From Opitutia bacterium (GTDB lineage Bacteria > Verrucomicrobiota > Verrucomicrobiia > Opitutales > Opitutaceae): a DNA stretch of 64,000 nt. Positions 37,467-46,605 of the stretch are shown in pieces; the stretch's first letter is position 1, and each line of letters starts with the position of its first letter. The stretch spans positions 39,942-103,941 of the forward strand of contig CANJIU010000025.1 of NCBI GenBank assembly GCA_947474365.1. Direction: 5' to 3'. Position numbers and translations under genes: made by a program. The notes beneath the pieces were generated by a model that was not told the origin of the DNA, did no database searches, and saw only the letters and a list, made by a program, of their open reading frames with translations.

Positions 37467-38402
37467 TCAGGGTTTCGGTGCCGGAGTGATCAGGCCGTCA
37501 TCGATGCGAATAATCGGCACCGGCGGAGGTGCGGACGGAGCTGCGGGCGCGGGTTCCTCAACCACAGGCGCCGGTTTCGACTCGGTTGTCTTGGTCGAAC
37601 CGGATTTGCTCGTTCCTTTGCCCGACTTCCCGGACGGCGCCTTCCAGCCCGGGATCGTCAGCTCCATTCCCGCCCGAATCTTGGCTGGATCGGAAATATT
37701 GTTGGCCACCGCGATGTCCCCCTGCCGCACGCCGTAGTTGCGGGCGATGGTTCCAAGCGTCTCGCCCGACTTGACGATGTGCTTGATGCTATCGTTGGAC
37801 GAGCGGGCCGCAGCCGCGGCGGCCGGCGCAGCGCTTTCAACGGACTTGGCCGGAGATGCGGCCCCAGTTTTGGCGGGCGCGGGAGTCGACGCCGACATGG
37901 CCTTCCCTGGAATAAGCAGCTTTTGGCCGGGACGAAGATTGGCGTTGGGAGCGAGACTGTTGGACGACGCGAGGTCGGCAACCGTGAGATGATGTTTCTT
38001 CGCGATCGACCAAAGACTGTCGCCGGACTTGACCACATAGCTCGCCGCCGGGGTCACGTCCGCGACCGGTTCCACGACGAGTGCGCTGGCCACCGGCGTA
38101 CCGGGCCGGGTGGGAGTAAAGCGAACACCGCCGCCGGCGCCCGAGGACGAAGACATGGCAGGAGCGTCCGGATTGAACGCAATTGGCGCCGGAGTGATCA
38201 ACGGCGCTTCCGCTTGAGCCGTCGCCGGTACGGGCGAAGTGTTGGGCACCGAGAGAGCAGGCGCCGGCTCCGCTTTTGCCACGGTATCGGTGGCGGCGGG
38301 CGCCGACTTGGTCGTGGAGCTGCAGCCCGGATTGGCGAAGATGAGGACGAGGGCGAACACGTGGATGCCCACGACGATGCCGAAAATCTTCAGGATTTTC
38401 AT
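37467..38402 (-). CDS. LysM-domain lipoprotein
   Basis: The 311 residues start with a membrane/lipoprotein signal (GIVVGIHVFALVLIFANPGC) with a lipobox-like Cys27. After an Ala/Pro-rich linker come two LysM domains (about 120-166: YVVKSGDSLWSIAKKHHLTV; about 205-250: HIVKSGETLGTIARNYGV), then a Pro/Lys-rich tail. LysM binds N-acetylglucosamine in peptidoglycan, so it may anchor the outer or inner membrane to the wall during growth or division. It stands between mraY and ftsW, where murD is found in many dcw clusters. Confidence 0.85.
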   Translation of the reverse strand: MKILKIFGIVVGIHVFALVLIFANPGCSSTTKSAPAATDTVAKAEPAPALSVPNTSPVPATAQAEAPLITPAPIAFNPDAPAMSSSSGAGGGVRFTPTRPGTPVASALVVEPVADVTPAASYVVKSGDSLWSIAKKHHLTVADLASSNSLAPNANLRPGQKLLIPGKAMSASTPAPAKTGAASPAKSVESAAPAAAAAARSSNDSIKHIVKSGETLGTIARNYGVRQGDIAVANNISDPAKIRAGMELTIPGWKAPSGKSGKGTSKSGSTKTTESKPAPVVEEPAPAAPSAPPPVPIIRIDDGLITPAPKP

Positions 38403-38880
38403 AGTTGGATTGGATTGAACGGTGATGAAAGCGGAAAGGAGGAAGGCGGGTGCAACGCGGTCACAGAGCCGAGACTTGGTCCGGAAGATTCAAACGGGAG
38501 GCCACGGTGCTCATGGATGGTAAATCGTTCGAGCCTGGCCGGGCCGATGCCAAATGAAACGCGTTCACCCCAATTGGCGAGTTCGGCCGCACGACTTCCG
38601 CACCCGTCGAGGAAGGCGATGGGCTGCGCGAAGAGACGCCGAGAGAAAAAGAACGCGGCCATGGCATGGACGGTTCGTCAGGTCCCCACCGAGCCGGCCG
38701 CCATCGGCCGGGAATTCGCCCGACGCGCCGCCCACGTGCGAATAAAAGCCCGGTTGCCCATCACGACACCGGGAATGCTTTTGACGAGCAACGGCAGCCG
38801 CGGCGCACGGAGCGACGGGCGTTCGGGAGAACCGCCGGAGAGTGGGAAGACACGTTCGAGGTCAGGGGTATTTTTCATGA
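38403..38880 (-). other. 478-bp gap in the dcw cluster with no convincing gene
   Basis: Between mraY and the LysM gene the minus strand carries only two short open frames (66 and 87 codons at 38678-38878 and 38399-38662) with no recognised domain. Neither shows the Mur-ligase ATP motif. This is about one third of the length a murD gene would need. It might be a decayed gene, a leader, or small unknown genes. Confidence 0.5.
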
Positions 38881-39996
38881 TCAGCGAAGTTTGAGAGTGG
38901 CCAGACTGGTGAGGGCGCAGCCGAGCGACAGGATCCAGAAACGCAGCACGACCTTGGTCTCAGGCCAGCCCTTTTTCTGAAAATGGTGGTGGATCGGCGC
39001 CATCAGGAAGACGCGTCTCCCCTCGCCGAACCGAAGCCGCGTGTACTTGAACCAGCTCACCTGCATGACAACCGAGAGCATCTCCATCACGAACACGCCG
39101 CCCGCAATCACGAGGGTGAGCGGCTGGTGGATCATGAACGCCATTACTCCGAGCAGACCACCGAGCGCGAGCGAACCCGTGTCGCCCATGAACACCTCCG
39201 CGGGATGGGAGTTGAACCAGAGAAACGCCATGCAGCCGCCGATCAGCGCGCCGCAGATCACGGAAAGTTCTCCGGTCTTCGGCACGTGGCTCGTCAGGAG
39301 ATACTCCGCGAGAAAGACGTGGTCCGCGACGTAGGCCATCGCCCCCATCACAAGCGCCACGGTGATCGTGCAGCCAACCGCGAGGCCGTCGAGCCCGTCG
39401 GTGAGATTGATGGCGTTGCTAAAGCCAACCACCCAAAGGTAGATGAGCACGAGCAGCAGCCCCCAAGGCATGTGCGTGATCACGGCGTGCTTCACAAACG
39501 GCACCCAGAGCTCCCGGATTTTCTGCGCACTGTCGGGATGCCAGAGCAGTACCGCCAGCGCGCCAAACGTCGCGAGGGACTGCCAGGCGATCTTCTCCCA
39601 CGAGGAGATTCCATTCCGGTTCTTGTGCACGACCTTGAGGTAGTCGTCGCGAAAGCCTGGCACCGTGAGCGCGGCGTAAACGAAGAGGCTCGTGAACACC
39701 CAAACATTCGGCGTCGCCCAGAGCACTGCGCTGAGAAACACCGAGAAAAAGATGATTAGCCCGCCCATCGTCGGCGTGTTCTTCTTGTCAAAATAACCGG
39801 GGCTCAACGGCCCGGTGCGGTCGTCGACGTACCCGTGTCCGAATTTCAGCTCCTTGAACTTCCGGATCATCAGCGGCCCGATGAAAAAGCCGATCGCCAG
39901 CGCGGTGAGCGCCGCGAGCGCGGTGCGCAGCGTCATGTATTTCAGCAGCCGCAACGGGCCGAAATACTCGGAATAATTGGCGAGATAGCTCAGCAC
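38881..39996 (-). CDS. mraY: Phospho-MurNAc-pentapeptide translocase
   Basis: Moves phospho-MurNAc-pentapeptide from UDP to undecaprenyl phosphate, making lipid I. The 371 residues have about ten membrane helices and the family motifs KKNTPTMGGLI, NAINLTDGLDGLA and the magnesium/HHH motif APIHHHFQKKGWPE. GTG at 39996 is chosen because it overlaps the murF stop (GTGCTGA) and gives SYLANYSEYFGPLRLLKYMT, the expected N-terminus. The region FVYAALTVPGFRDDYLK has the conserved DD pair. Confidence 0.95.
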   Translation of the reverse strand: MLSYLANYSEYFGPLRLLKYMTLRTALAALTALAIGFFIGPLMIRKFKELKFGHGYVDDRTGPLSPGYFDKKNTPTMGGLIIFFSVFLSAVLWATPNVWVFTSLFVYAALTVPGFRDDYLKVVHKNRNGISSWEKIAWQSLATFGALAVLLWHPDSAQKIRELWVPFVKHAVITHMPWGLLLVLIYLWVVGFSNAINLTDGLDGLAVGCTITVALVMGAMAYVADHVFLAEYLLTSHVPKTGELSVICGALIGGCMAFLWFNSHPAEVFMGDTGSLALGGLLGVMAFMIHQPLTLVIAGGVFVMEMLSVVMQVSWFKYTRLRFGEGRRVFLMAPIHHHFQKKGWPETKVVLRFWILSLGCALTSLATLKLR

Positions 39997-41390
39997 GGAA
40001 GGGACAAGGAGGTCTGCACCTCGAGGATTTTCTCCAGTTGATAACGCCGGCTGCCCTTCAAGAACACCGCGCCGCGCCATTCCTCGACCGCGGCCGCAAC
40101 TGGCGCCAGCGACGAGACGATTTGCAGCTGCGCCGTGACGTCACCCTGCTCAAGGAGGCCCGCGCAGACCGCGTGCGCCTGCGTGCCGATGACGAAGACT
40201 CGATCCGCCGCGCGCAACTCGATCGAGCGGCCCAGCGCGTGATGGTGCGCGGCGGTGCCGGCGCCGAGTTCTTCCATGCAGCCGAGCACGTACAAACGCG
40301 GTTCGTCCGCCGGAACGATCGACCAGAACGCCTGCAGGGCGTCCGCCATCGAGGCCGGATTGGCGTTGTAGCAGTCGAGATAGAGCACGCGGTCGTTTTC
40401 GAAACGAATCTCGCCGCGGAGCTTCGCCGGCTTCCAACCCTCCAGCCGTTCCTGCACCTGTTCGCGCGACACCCCGAGCCAGAGCGCGGCACAGATTGCG
40501 AGCGCGGCATTTTGCGCCTGCCCGTCCGACACGCGGCGAAGCGTGAAGGCGATCGGAGGCGGCGGGCCATACGCGAGTGAAACAGCGGTCTCATCGCCAC
40601 GGTGGGTGACGGTATAATAGATCCGATCCTTGGGCGGCTCCGCCGGTCGGATGACCTCGGCGCGCTCGACCACCATCGTGCGCACCCCGAGTTCGCGAAA
40701 CGGGGCGAACTCCTCCGTCGGCCGGGCGAAAATCGCCACCCCGCTGGCCCGCGTGGCGGCGGGCAGCAGGGCCTTCTCCCGGGCCACTCCTGCGATCCCG
40801 CCCAGCGCCTCGGTGTGCGCCGGAGCGATCAAGGTGATGAGCGACACGTCCGGCTGAATCATCCCGGCCAGCGGCCGCATTTCGCCCGGCGCACTGATGC
40901 CCGCCTCAATCACCGCAAATGTGTGTTGCGCCGGATCGATCCGCGTCAGGGTGAGCGGAACCCCGATGTGATTGTTGAGATTGCCCTCGGTAGCGACGAC
41001 GCCGCCCGAAGCGCCACCGAGGAGGAGGCCGAGCAGGTCCTTGGTCGAAGTCTTGCCCGCACTACCGGAAATTCCAATCACCGGACCGCGAAACGTGCGC
41101 CGATGCTCCCGGGCCACCGACTGAAATGCGGCGAGCGGATCCGGCACGACGAGCTGCGGCAGCGCCACCGCAGCGTCGGGCCGCGAAACGAAGGCCGCCG
41201 CGGCGCCGGACGCCAGCGCGGCGGCGAGAAAGTCATGGCCATCCCGCTTTTCCGTCTGCAATGCGACAAAGACATCGCCCGGCCGGAGCCGCCGGGTATC
41301 GCAGGTGAACGCCAGAAGCGGCGGGACCGGTCGAGCCGTCCAGCGGCCGCCGGTCCACGTTGCGAGTTGGTCTGGAGAAAATGTCGGCAC
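39990..41390 (-). CDS. murF: UDP-MurNAc-tripeptide--D-Ala-D-Ala ligase
   Basis: Adds D-Ala-D-Ala to UDP-MurNAc-tripeptide with ATP, the last cytoplasmic peptide step. The 466 residues have the Mur-ligase ATP loop GISGSAGKTSTKDLL, the EAGISAPGEM segment, NAALAICAAL and the MurF-specific DCYNANPASM. It is followed by mraY with overlap and preceded by murE (6 bp). Confidence 0.95.
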   Translation of the reverse strand: MPTFSPDQLATWTGGRWTARPVPPLLAFTCDTRRLRPGDVFVALQTEKRDGHDFLAAALASGAAAAFVSRPDAAVALPQLVVPDPLAAFQSVAREHRRTFRGPVIGISGSAGKTSTKDLLGLLLGGASGGVVATEGNLNNHIGVPLTLTRIDPAQHTFAVIEAGISAPGEMRPLAGMIQPDVSLITLIAPAHTEALGGIAGVAREKALLPAATRASGVAIFARPTEEFAPFRELGVRTMVVERAEVIRPAEPPKDRIYYTVTHRGDETAVSLAYGPPPPIAFTLRRVSDGQAQNAALAICAALWLGVSREQVQERLEGWKPAKLRGEIRFENDRVLYLDCYNANPASMADALQAFWSIVPADEPRLYVLGCMEELGAGTAAHHHALGRSIELRAADRVFVIGTQAHAVCAGLLEQGDVTAQLQIVSSLAPVAAAVEEWRGAVFLKGSRRYQLEKILEVQTSLSLPC

Positions 41391-41396
41391 GTCGAT

Positions 41397-42980
41397 CTAC
41401 GTTTGCCGCCTCTGCATCTTGCCCTCGATTAGCTCGCGGGCGACCTGCCGGTCATCAAAGGGGAAAACCGTATCAGCGAGCTCCTGACACGTTTCGTGCC
41501 CCTTCCCCGCAAGGAGCACGCAATCGCCGGGCCGGGCCAGGTCGAGCGCGAGGCCGATCGCCCGGCGCCGATCGTCGATCCACGTGAGCTTCCCCGGCAC
41601 CGCCACTCCCGCGCGCATGTCGTCGAAAATCTGCGCCATGGCCTCGGTGCGCGGATTATCCGCCGTGGCGATGGCGAAGTCGGAAAACTCCTGGACCGCT
41701 TGAGTCACCCGCGGCCGGCTCGAACGCTCGCGGTTTCCCCCGCAGCCGAAAACCACCAGAAGGCGACCGGGCGTGACCACCCGCAGCATGCCCAGGGCCT
41801 GACGCAGTTCACCCTCCGTCCGGGCGCAATCGACCAAGACACTGAACGCCTGCCCCGCCTCGACCCGCTCCATTCGTCCGGGTACACCGGCAAAGGCACG
41901 CAACCGGGCAAGAAACACCACGGGATCCCGACCGAGCCCCCAGGCCGTCGCCACCGCGGCGAGAAGATTACTGACATTGCAGCGGCCGACCAACGGCGAC
42001 TCGAGGTCCATCTCACCGCCGGGCCAAACCAACCGGAAAGTGGTGCGCCCAAGGTTGCAGCTGATCCGCTCCGCACGGACCTGCGCTGCGGAATTCTCGC
42101 CATAGGTGACAACGCGGACCGCCGCACCGCCTTCGCCTCGCGCCGTGATCCGCGCCGCGAGCGTTTCGCCGTGGGCGTCGTCCAAATTGACGACCGAAAT
42201 CTTGGGCGCCTCACCCAGGCCGCCAGTGAATAAACCCGACTTCGTCTCGAACTGGTCCGGGGTCACGTTGGTAAAGACCGCCGCTCCGAACCGCACCCCG
42301 CGCACGCTCTGCTGTTCGATTCCCTGTGAACTCACTTCGAGCACCGCCTGCCGGCAAGCGGCATCCCGCATCTGCGCCATCATGCCATGAAGGTCGACCG
42401 CCTCCGGCGTGGTGCGAAATGACGGCACCGTGCGCCCGCCGAGATCGTAATTGATGCCGCCGAGCAGGCCCACCCGCTGGTCGCCACTGAGAAGATGTTT
42501 CAGCAGGTGCGCGACGGTGGTTTTTCCGTGGGAACCGGTGACGCCGATGACCGTCATGTCACGGTCGGGAAACCGGTAGTAGCGCTGGGCGGCCCGCGCC
42601 ATCGCCGCCCGGACGTCGGCCACCTGGATGAAGGTCGCCTTTCCGGGAGGGTGCGCCGGGATTTTGGCGACAACCACCGCGACGGCACCGCGGCTCACCG
42701 CTTCGTCGATGAAGGCCGTGCCGTCGGTCCGGATTCCCGGCGGAGCGAAAAAAAGCGTGCCTGGAACCACGCGCCGGCTGTCCGTCGCGAGACCCGAAAT
42801 GGGCCGGTCCATCGGACCCTTCACCGCGAGCACCTCGTCGTCGGGAAAACAATCGGTGAGTTTCACCGCCAGCTTGAAGATGCGGCTGGCCGCCAGCGCC
42901 TCGCGGCGGGAGCGCCGAACCGGGGAGCGGTGGGCGAACGCCTGGATCAGCGGATGGTTTTGCGTGAGATAACCGATCAC
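41397..42980 (-). CDS. murE: UDP-MurNAc-tripeptide synthetase MurE, divergent
   Basis: Adds the third amino acid of the stem peptide. The 527 residues keep TTPEAVDLHGMM, EVSSQGIEQQSV, ADNPRTE (DNPR is linked to meso-diaminopimelate use) and LLAGKGHETCQE. Other positions differ from classic MurE: the ATP loop reads GVTGSHGKTT rather than GTNGKTT, SSHA is SSQG, the TRDHLD(Y/F)H block is TPDQFETKSG, and VDYAHTPD is VDCARTEGE. The order ftsI-murE-murF supports MurE. It could be a lineage-specific form with changed active-site details. Overlaps ftsI by 4 bases. Confidence 0.85.
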   Translation of the reverse strand: MIGYLTQNHPLIQAFAHRSPVRRSRREALAASRIFKLAVKLTDCFPDDEVLAVKGPMDRPISGLATDSRRVVPGTLFFAPPGIRTDGTAFIDEAVSRGAVAVVVAKIPAHPPGKATFIQVADVRAAMARAAQRYYRFPDRDMTVIGVTGSHGKTTVAHLLKHLLSGDQRVGLLGGINYDLGGRTVPSFRTTPEAVDLHGMMAQMRDAACRQAVLEVSSQGIEQQSVRGVRFGAAVFTNVTPDQFETKSGLFTGGLGEAPKISVVNLDDAHGETLAARITARGEGGAAVRVVTYGENSAAQVRAERISCNLGRTTFRLVWPGGEMDLESPLVGRCNVSNLLAAVATAWGLGRDPVVFLARLRAFAGVPGRMERVEAGQAFSVLVDCARTEGELRQALGMLRVVTPGRLLVVFGCGGNRERSSRPRVTQAVQEFSDFAIATADNPRTEAMAQIFDDMRAGVAVPGKLTWIDDRRRAIGLALDLARPGDCVLLAGKGHETCQELADTVFPFDDRQVARELIEGKMQRRQT

Positions 42981-44974
42981 CGGCGACCTCCCTCGTTGGC
43001 CGCGACCAGGCCTGGACCGACCGCCGGTCCGCGGGACTGAATATTGAGGATGGGAATGAGACGTTCGCCGATGCGCTTGAAGGACGGGGCGGCCACCTTG
43101 GAGCCGTACGCCACTCCGCCGTGCGCCTTGTGATCTGCATCGTCGATGATCACTGAGATCGCCACCTGCGGGCGCCCGGCGGGAAAAAAGCCCACAAACG
43201 ACGCGACGTGGTGCCGGTCGCTCGGTTTACCGTTGATGTATTTCTGCGCCGTGCCGGTCTTGCCCGCGACATCGAATCCGGGAATCGCCGCCTCGGGGGC
43301 CGTGCCGTCTTTGGAGGCAACGCCCATCAGGAGGCGGGCCATCGTCCGCGCCGTATTCACGGAAATGGCCCGGCCGATTTCGTCCCGGTCATAGCGATAG
43401 ACCACATCGTGGGCCGCATCCCGGATCTGGCGAATAATCTGCGGACGGAGCAGGACGCCGTCGGCCGCAATCACGCTCATGGCCTGGTGCATCTGGAGAA
43501 CAGTACACGAAACGGCCTGCCCCATCGGCATGCGGGTGATCGTCAGGCCGTCCCATTTCTTCGGGGGATGCAGCGTGCCGCCCTGCTCGCCGCCAATCGG
43601 AAAACCCAGCCGCTGTCCGAATCCGAACGCCCGGGCGTAGCCGTAAAAACGGTCGTCGCCAAGCGACATGGCGAGTTGGGCCGCCCCACGATTCGAGGAA
43701 TGCGAGATGATCTCGGCCACCGAGAGCCGGCCAAAATGATGGTCCTCACGGGGCAGCTTGCGCGTGCGGCCCTTGTAGTCGATCCGATCAATCGAGCAGT
43801 CAAAGGTCGACTCCGGAGTCGCCTGCCGTTCCTCAATCGCACCGGACGCGGCAACGATCTTAAAGACCGATCCTGGCTCGTAAACGTCCGTGATCGCGAC
43901 GTTCCGCATCCGGGCGAGCTCGTCCTTCGGGACCTTGTTGTAGGCATTGAGATCGAAGGACGGATAGTTCGCCATCCCAAGGATGAAGCCGTCGCGCGGA
44001 TCGCTCACGATGATCGTGGCCTTAAGCGGCTCGAATTTTTCGGCAATGTAGGCGAGTTCCTGCTCCACGAGATCCTGCACCACCGTGTCGATCGTGAGGA
44101 AAACGGTGTAACCGTCGGAGGGAGGAACCTTGCGGGTGTTGAACTGGGCGAGTTCGCGGTTGCGGCCGTCGCGCTCCCCCACCCTCCAGCCGTTCTGGCC
44201 GCGCAGGTAGAAATCGGCGTAGGCCTCGATGCCGGCCGCCGGTTCCTGCTGGCGGTTGACGTAGCCGATGACGTGCGCGGCGAGCTGATTGTTTGGATAC
44301 ACGCGGCGAAAAACGCGGTCCGTTGTGATGCACTTGAAGCCGAGCTTGAGCACCTGCGCGCTCACTTCCTCCGAGACGCCCTCGCTGAGCCTGGCCCAGC
44401 GGACCACCCGGCGGCCTTTTTCGTCGGGCGTGGGGTCGAGATCCGTGTCTTCCCCGACCGCCGCCAGGGCCGCCGCCAAAGCAGTCGCCGCCGGCGTCGG
44501 AGTTTCGGCCTCGGCGGTCGCCGTCGGTTCGGTCGAGATCTCCGGTGCGGCGGGCTCCGGACGATCGATTTTGAACTGGATGCCCGCAGCCGGCGCCACG
44601 GGAGCGGTCTGCGACGCAACCGGCTCGGCGTACCGGGTCAGAAACAGCCGGCGCACGTCGGACTCCGGCACCCCGATCATCGCGGCGAGTTTCGGAATGT
44701 TTTTCATGTCCTGCGGGCGGACCATCGTCGGATCGACGCCGAGCACGATGCGCGAGTGGCTCGTGGCGAAGATGGCCCCGTTGCGGTCCCGGATGTCGCC
44801 GCGTTTCGCCTGCTCCACGATCAACTGCTGGCGGACGCGGGTAATCGTCTTGAGCAGCGCATCCCGGTCGATGACGTGCAGCCAGACCAGCCGCACGCCC
44901 AGCCCGCCAAAACAGGCGAAGAGCCCGATGGCGAGCAGGACGATGCGATAGCTGGAGGCGAAGCCCTTGGACAT
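42977..44974 (-). CDS. ftsI: Septal peptidoglycan transpeptidase FtsI (PBP3, class B PBP)
   Basis: Cross-links septal peptidoglycan in the periplasm. The 665 residues have one N-terminal membrane helix (about 9-32), a dimerisation/pedestal domain, and the penicillin-binding domain with SVFK (nucleophile Ser369), SSN in SHSSNRG and KTG in AGKTGTAQK. An Ala/Pro/Glu-rich insertion lies at about 120-170 in the pedestal domain and lengthens the protein compared with the usual 580-600. Works with FtsW of the same cluster. Confidence 0.94.
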   Translation of the reverse strand: MSKGFASSYRIVLLAIGLFACFGGLGVRLVWLHVIDRDALLKTITRVRQQLIVEQAKRGDIRDRNGAIFATSHSRIVLGVDPTMVRPQDMKNIPKLAAMIGVPESDVRRLFLTRYAEPVASQTAPVAPAAGIQFKIDRPEPAAPEISTEPTATAEAETPTPAATALAAALAAVGEDTDLDPTPDEKGRRVVRWARLSEGVSEEVSAQVLKLGFKCITTDRVFRRVYPNNQLAAHVIGYVNRQQEPAAGIEAYADFYLRGQNGWRVGERDGRNRELAQFNTRKVPPSDGYTVFLTIDTVVQDLVEQELAYIAEKFEPLKATIIVSDPRDGFILGMANYPSFDLNAYNKVPKDELARMRNVAITDVYEPGSVFKIVAASGAIEERQATPESTFDCSIDRIDYKGRTRKLPREDHHFGRLSVAEIISHSSNRGAAQLAMSLGDDRFYGYARAFGFGQRLGFPIGGEQGGTLHPPKKWDGLTITRMPMGQAVSCTVLQMHQAMSVIAADGVLLRPQIIRQIRDAAHDVVYRYDRDEIGRAISVNTARTMARLLMGVASKDGTAPEAAIPGFDVAGKTGTAQKYINGKPSDRHHVASFVGFFPAGRPQVAISVIIDDADHKAHGGVAYGSKVAAPSFKRIGERLIPILNIQSRGPAVGPGLVAANEGGRR

Positions 44975-44979
44975 CGGGA

Positions 44980-45366
44980 TCAGTGCTGGGCGACCCGGAA
45001 GGCGACGGGGGCGGAACGGGCATCGGCGCGGTCGTCACGCGATGCGCGCGCAGCGAGCCGATCGGTCGTGTTATCGGTCACGTGCACGATGCTGACCTCG
45101 CTCATCGGCACGAGGCCGAGCCGCATCGCCGCGTTGAGTTGGCGGAGCTTGTCCGGCGCCTGCTCGGTCTCGACGAGCGTCTTTTTCTCGTCGATCAAGC
45201 GTTCGACCCGCTCCCATTCCGCCTTGAGGGCGCGGTTGGCGTTCGCTGTAGTGGAAATCTGGTGACGCATCCAAACCGTGCCAAGCCCGAGCGAGCCGCC
45301 GAACCCGATGGTGACGAGGAGGCAGACGAGGAGCTGGTTCACAAACGCATGGGAGGAGTTTTTCAT
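44980..45366 (-). CDS. ftsL: FtsL-like septum formation protein
   Basis: The 128 residues have a short N-terminal tail, one membrane helix (about 9-33) and a coiled coil (about 38-75, NRALKAEWERVERLIDEKKT), then a variable tail. This is the plan of FtsL/DivIC, which links FtsQ to FtsI-FtsW. Sequence conservation in this family is low, so the call rests on the topology and on its place between rsmH and ftsI. Confidence 0.75.
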   Translation of the reverse strand: MKNSSHAFVNQLLVCLLVTIGFGGSLGLGTVWMRHQISTTANANRALKAEWERVERLIDEKKTLVETEQAPDKLRQLNAAMRLGLVPMSEVSIVHVTDNTTDRLAARASRDDRADARSAPVAFRVAQH

Positions 45367-45409
45367 TGCGACGGAGCGAAAAAACAGGGAAGCCCGGAGC
45401 GAACGGCGC

Positions 45410-46330
45410 TCAGAGCTTCCGCAGCGCGCGGAGTTTCGCGGAACGGCTGCGGGGGTTGGCGGCGATCTCCGCCCCGCCGGGCGTGACGGGCTTGCGCGTC
45501 AGCGGCTCGGCGCGCCGGACCCGCAGATCCTGCGGCGTGCTGTCGTCGGCGTTTTCCGGCTGCCCGCACATCCGGCGAAAAAACTGTTTCACCGGCCGGT
45601 CTTCCAGGGAATGAAAGCTGATCACGCACAGCACTCCGCCGGCGGCCAGGCGGTCAAACGCCACCGGCAGCGCGCGTTCAATCGCGCCAATCTCGTCATT
45701 GACCGCGATGCGGACGCCTTGAAACGCGCGGGTCGCGGGGTGGATTCTGGACGTGTGCCGGTCGCGCGCCGGGATGGCCTCCGCGATGACAGCGGCGAGC
45801 GCGGCGGTGCGCGACAGGGCGCCCGTGCCGCGGGCCGCCACGATCGCCCGCACGACGCGGCGCCAATGGGACTCCTCACCGAAGTCACGAACCGCGCGAA
45901 CGAGCATCTCCTCCGTCGCCGTTTCCAGCCAGCGGCTGGCCGGCACTCCGCTTCTCGGATCCATCCGCATGTCCGCCGGGGCGTCGTGCCGGAAGGAAAA
46001 TCCCCGTTCGGCATCGTCGAGCTGGAAGGACGACACCCCCAGATCAAACAAAATGCCGTCGTAGGCCTCGGCCGGCAAATCCGCGAGCCGGCCAAAATCC
46101 CGGTCGACGAGCGTAAAGCGGCCGGCGAAGTCACGATTCAACACGGCCGCACGTTCCGCCGCCGCCGGATCGCGATCAAGGGCGACCAGCGAAACCCCGG
46201 GCGCCGATTCAAGCAGCGCCCGCGAATGACCGCCCCCGCCGAAGGTCGCGTCCAGCAACCGGCTGCCCGGGCGCGGAGCGATGAACTCCAACACCTCGCG
46301 CAACAACACGGGCTGATGGCCGGGAGTCAT
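45410..46330 (-). CDS. rsmH: 16S rRNA (cytosine1402-N4)-methyltransferase
   Basis: Methylates N4 of C1402 in the decoding centre of 16S rRNA using S-adenosylmethionine. The 306 residues show [12 protein letters not shown], the SAM motif [31 protein letters not shown] and [20 protein letters not shown] at 46330 is chosen; the longer upstream reading is not conserved. Usual second gene of dcw clusters (formerly mraW). Confidence 0.96.
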   Translation of the reverse strand: MTPGHQPVLLREVLEFIAPRPGSRLLDATFGGGGHSRALLESAPGVSLVALDRDPAAAERAAVLNRDFAGRFTLVDRDFGRLADLPAEAYDGILFDLGVSSFQLDDAERGFSFRHDAPADMRMDPRSGVPASRWLETATEEMLVRAVRDFGEESHWRRVVRAIVAARGTGALSRTAALAAVIAEAIPARDRHTSRIHPATRAFQGVRIAVNDEIGAIERALPVAFDRLAAGGVLCVISFHSLEDRPVKQFFRRMCGQPENADDSTPQDLRVRRAEPLTRKPVTPGGAEIAANPRSRSAKLRALRKL

Positions 46331-46346
46331 GGCACAACGTAAAAGT

Positions 46347-46592
46347 TCACTTGGCGCCGCGAGCATCGATGGAGCCTTTCACGCTGGACGCCTTATTTCG
46401 GGTGACACGGCGCAGAACGAGTCCGTCGCGCACGCGGGGTGTGACAAGGGCACGGACCGGAAACGCCACCCCGCTTTCATCCGCGGCAATCCAGGCCGGA
46501 AACGGCCGGCGGGCGGCGGGTGAAGCGCTCAACGCGGCCTTGCGCAGGGGAACGTGGGTCGCGAGGGCTTTGATTTTGACGGCGCGGCGCAT
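46347..46592 (-). CDS. Small basic hypothetical protein in the dcw cluster
   Basis: An 81-residue open frame fills the space between mraZ (13 bp away) and rsmH (16 bp away) on the same strand. It is rich in Arg, Ala and Val with no recognised domain or membrane segment. Its tight packing suggests a real translated gene, but at this GC content a chance frame of this length is possible. Confidence 0.45.
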   Translation of the reverse strand: MRRAVKIKALATHVPLRKAALSASPAARRPFPAWIAADESGVAFPVRALVTPRVRDGLVLRRVTRNKASSVKGSIDARGAK

Positions 46593-46605
46593 GGTAGGGA
46601 GTTGG

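Noticed and set aside
38403..38880. Decayed murD gene
   Set aside because: The short frames show no Mur-ligase ATP loop or other recognisable MurD segment, so the idea is only raised as a question.
43208..45265. 685-codon plus-strand frame opposite ftsI and ftsL
   Set aside because: Overlaps two well-identified genes along its whole length and has low-complexity Arg/Gly/Asp composition.
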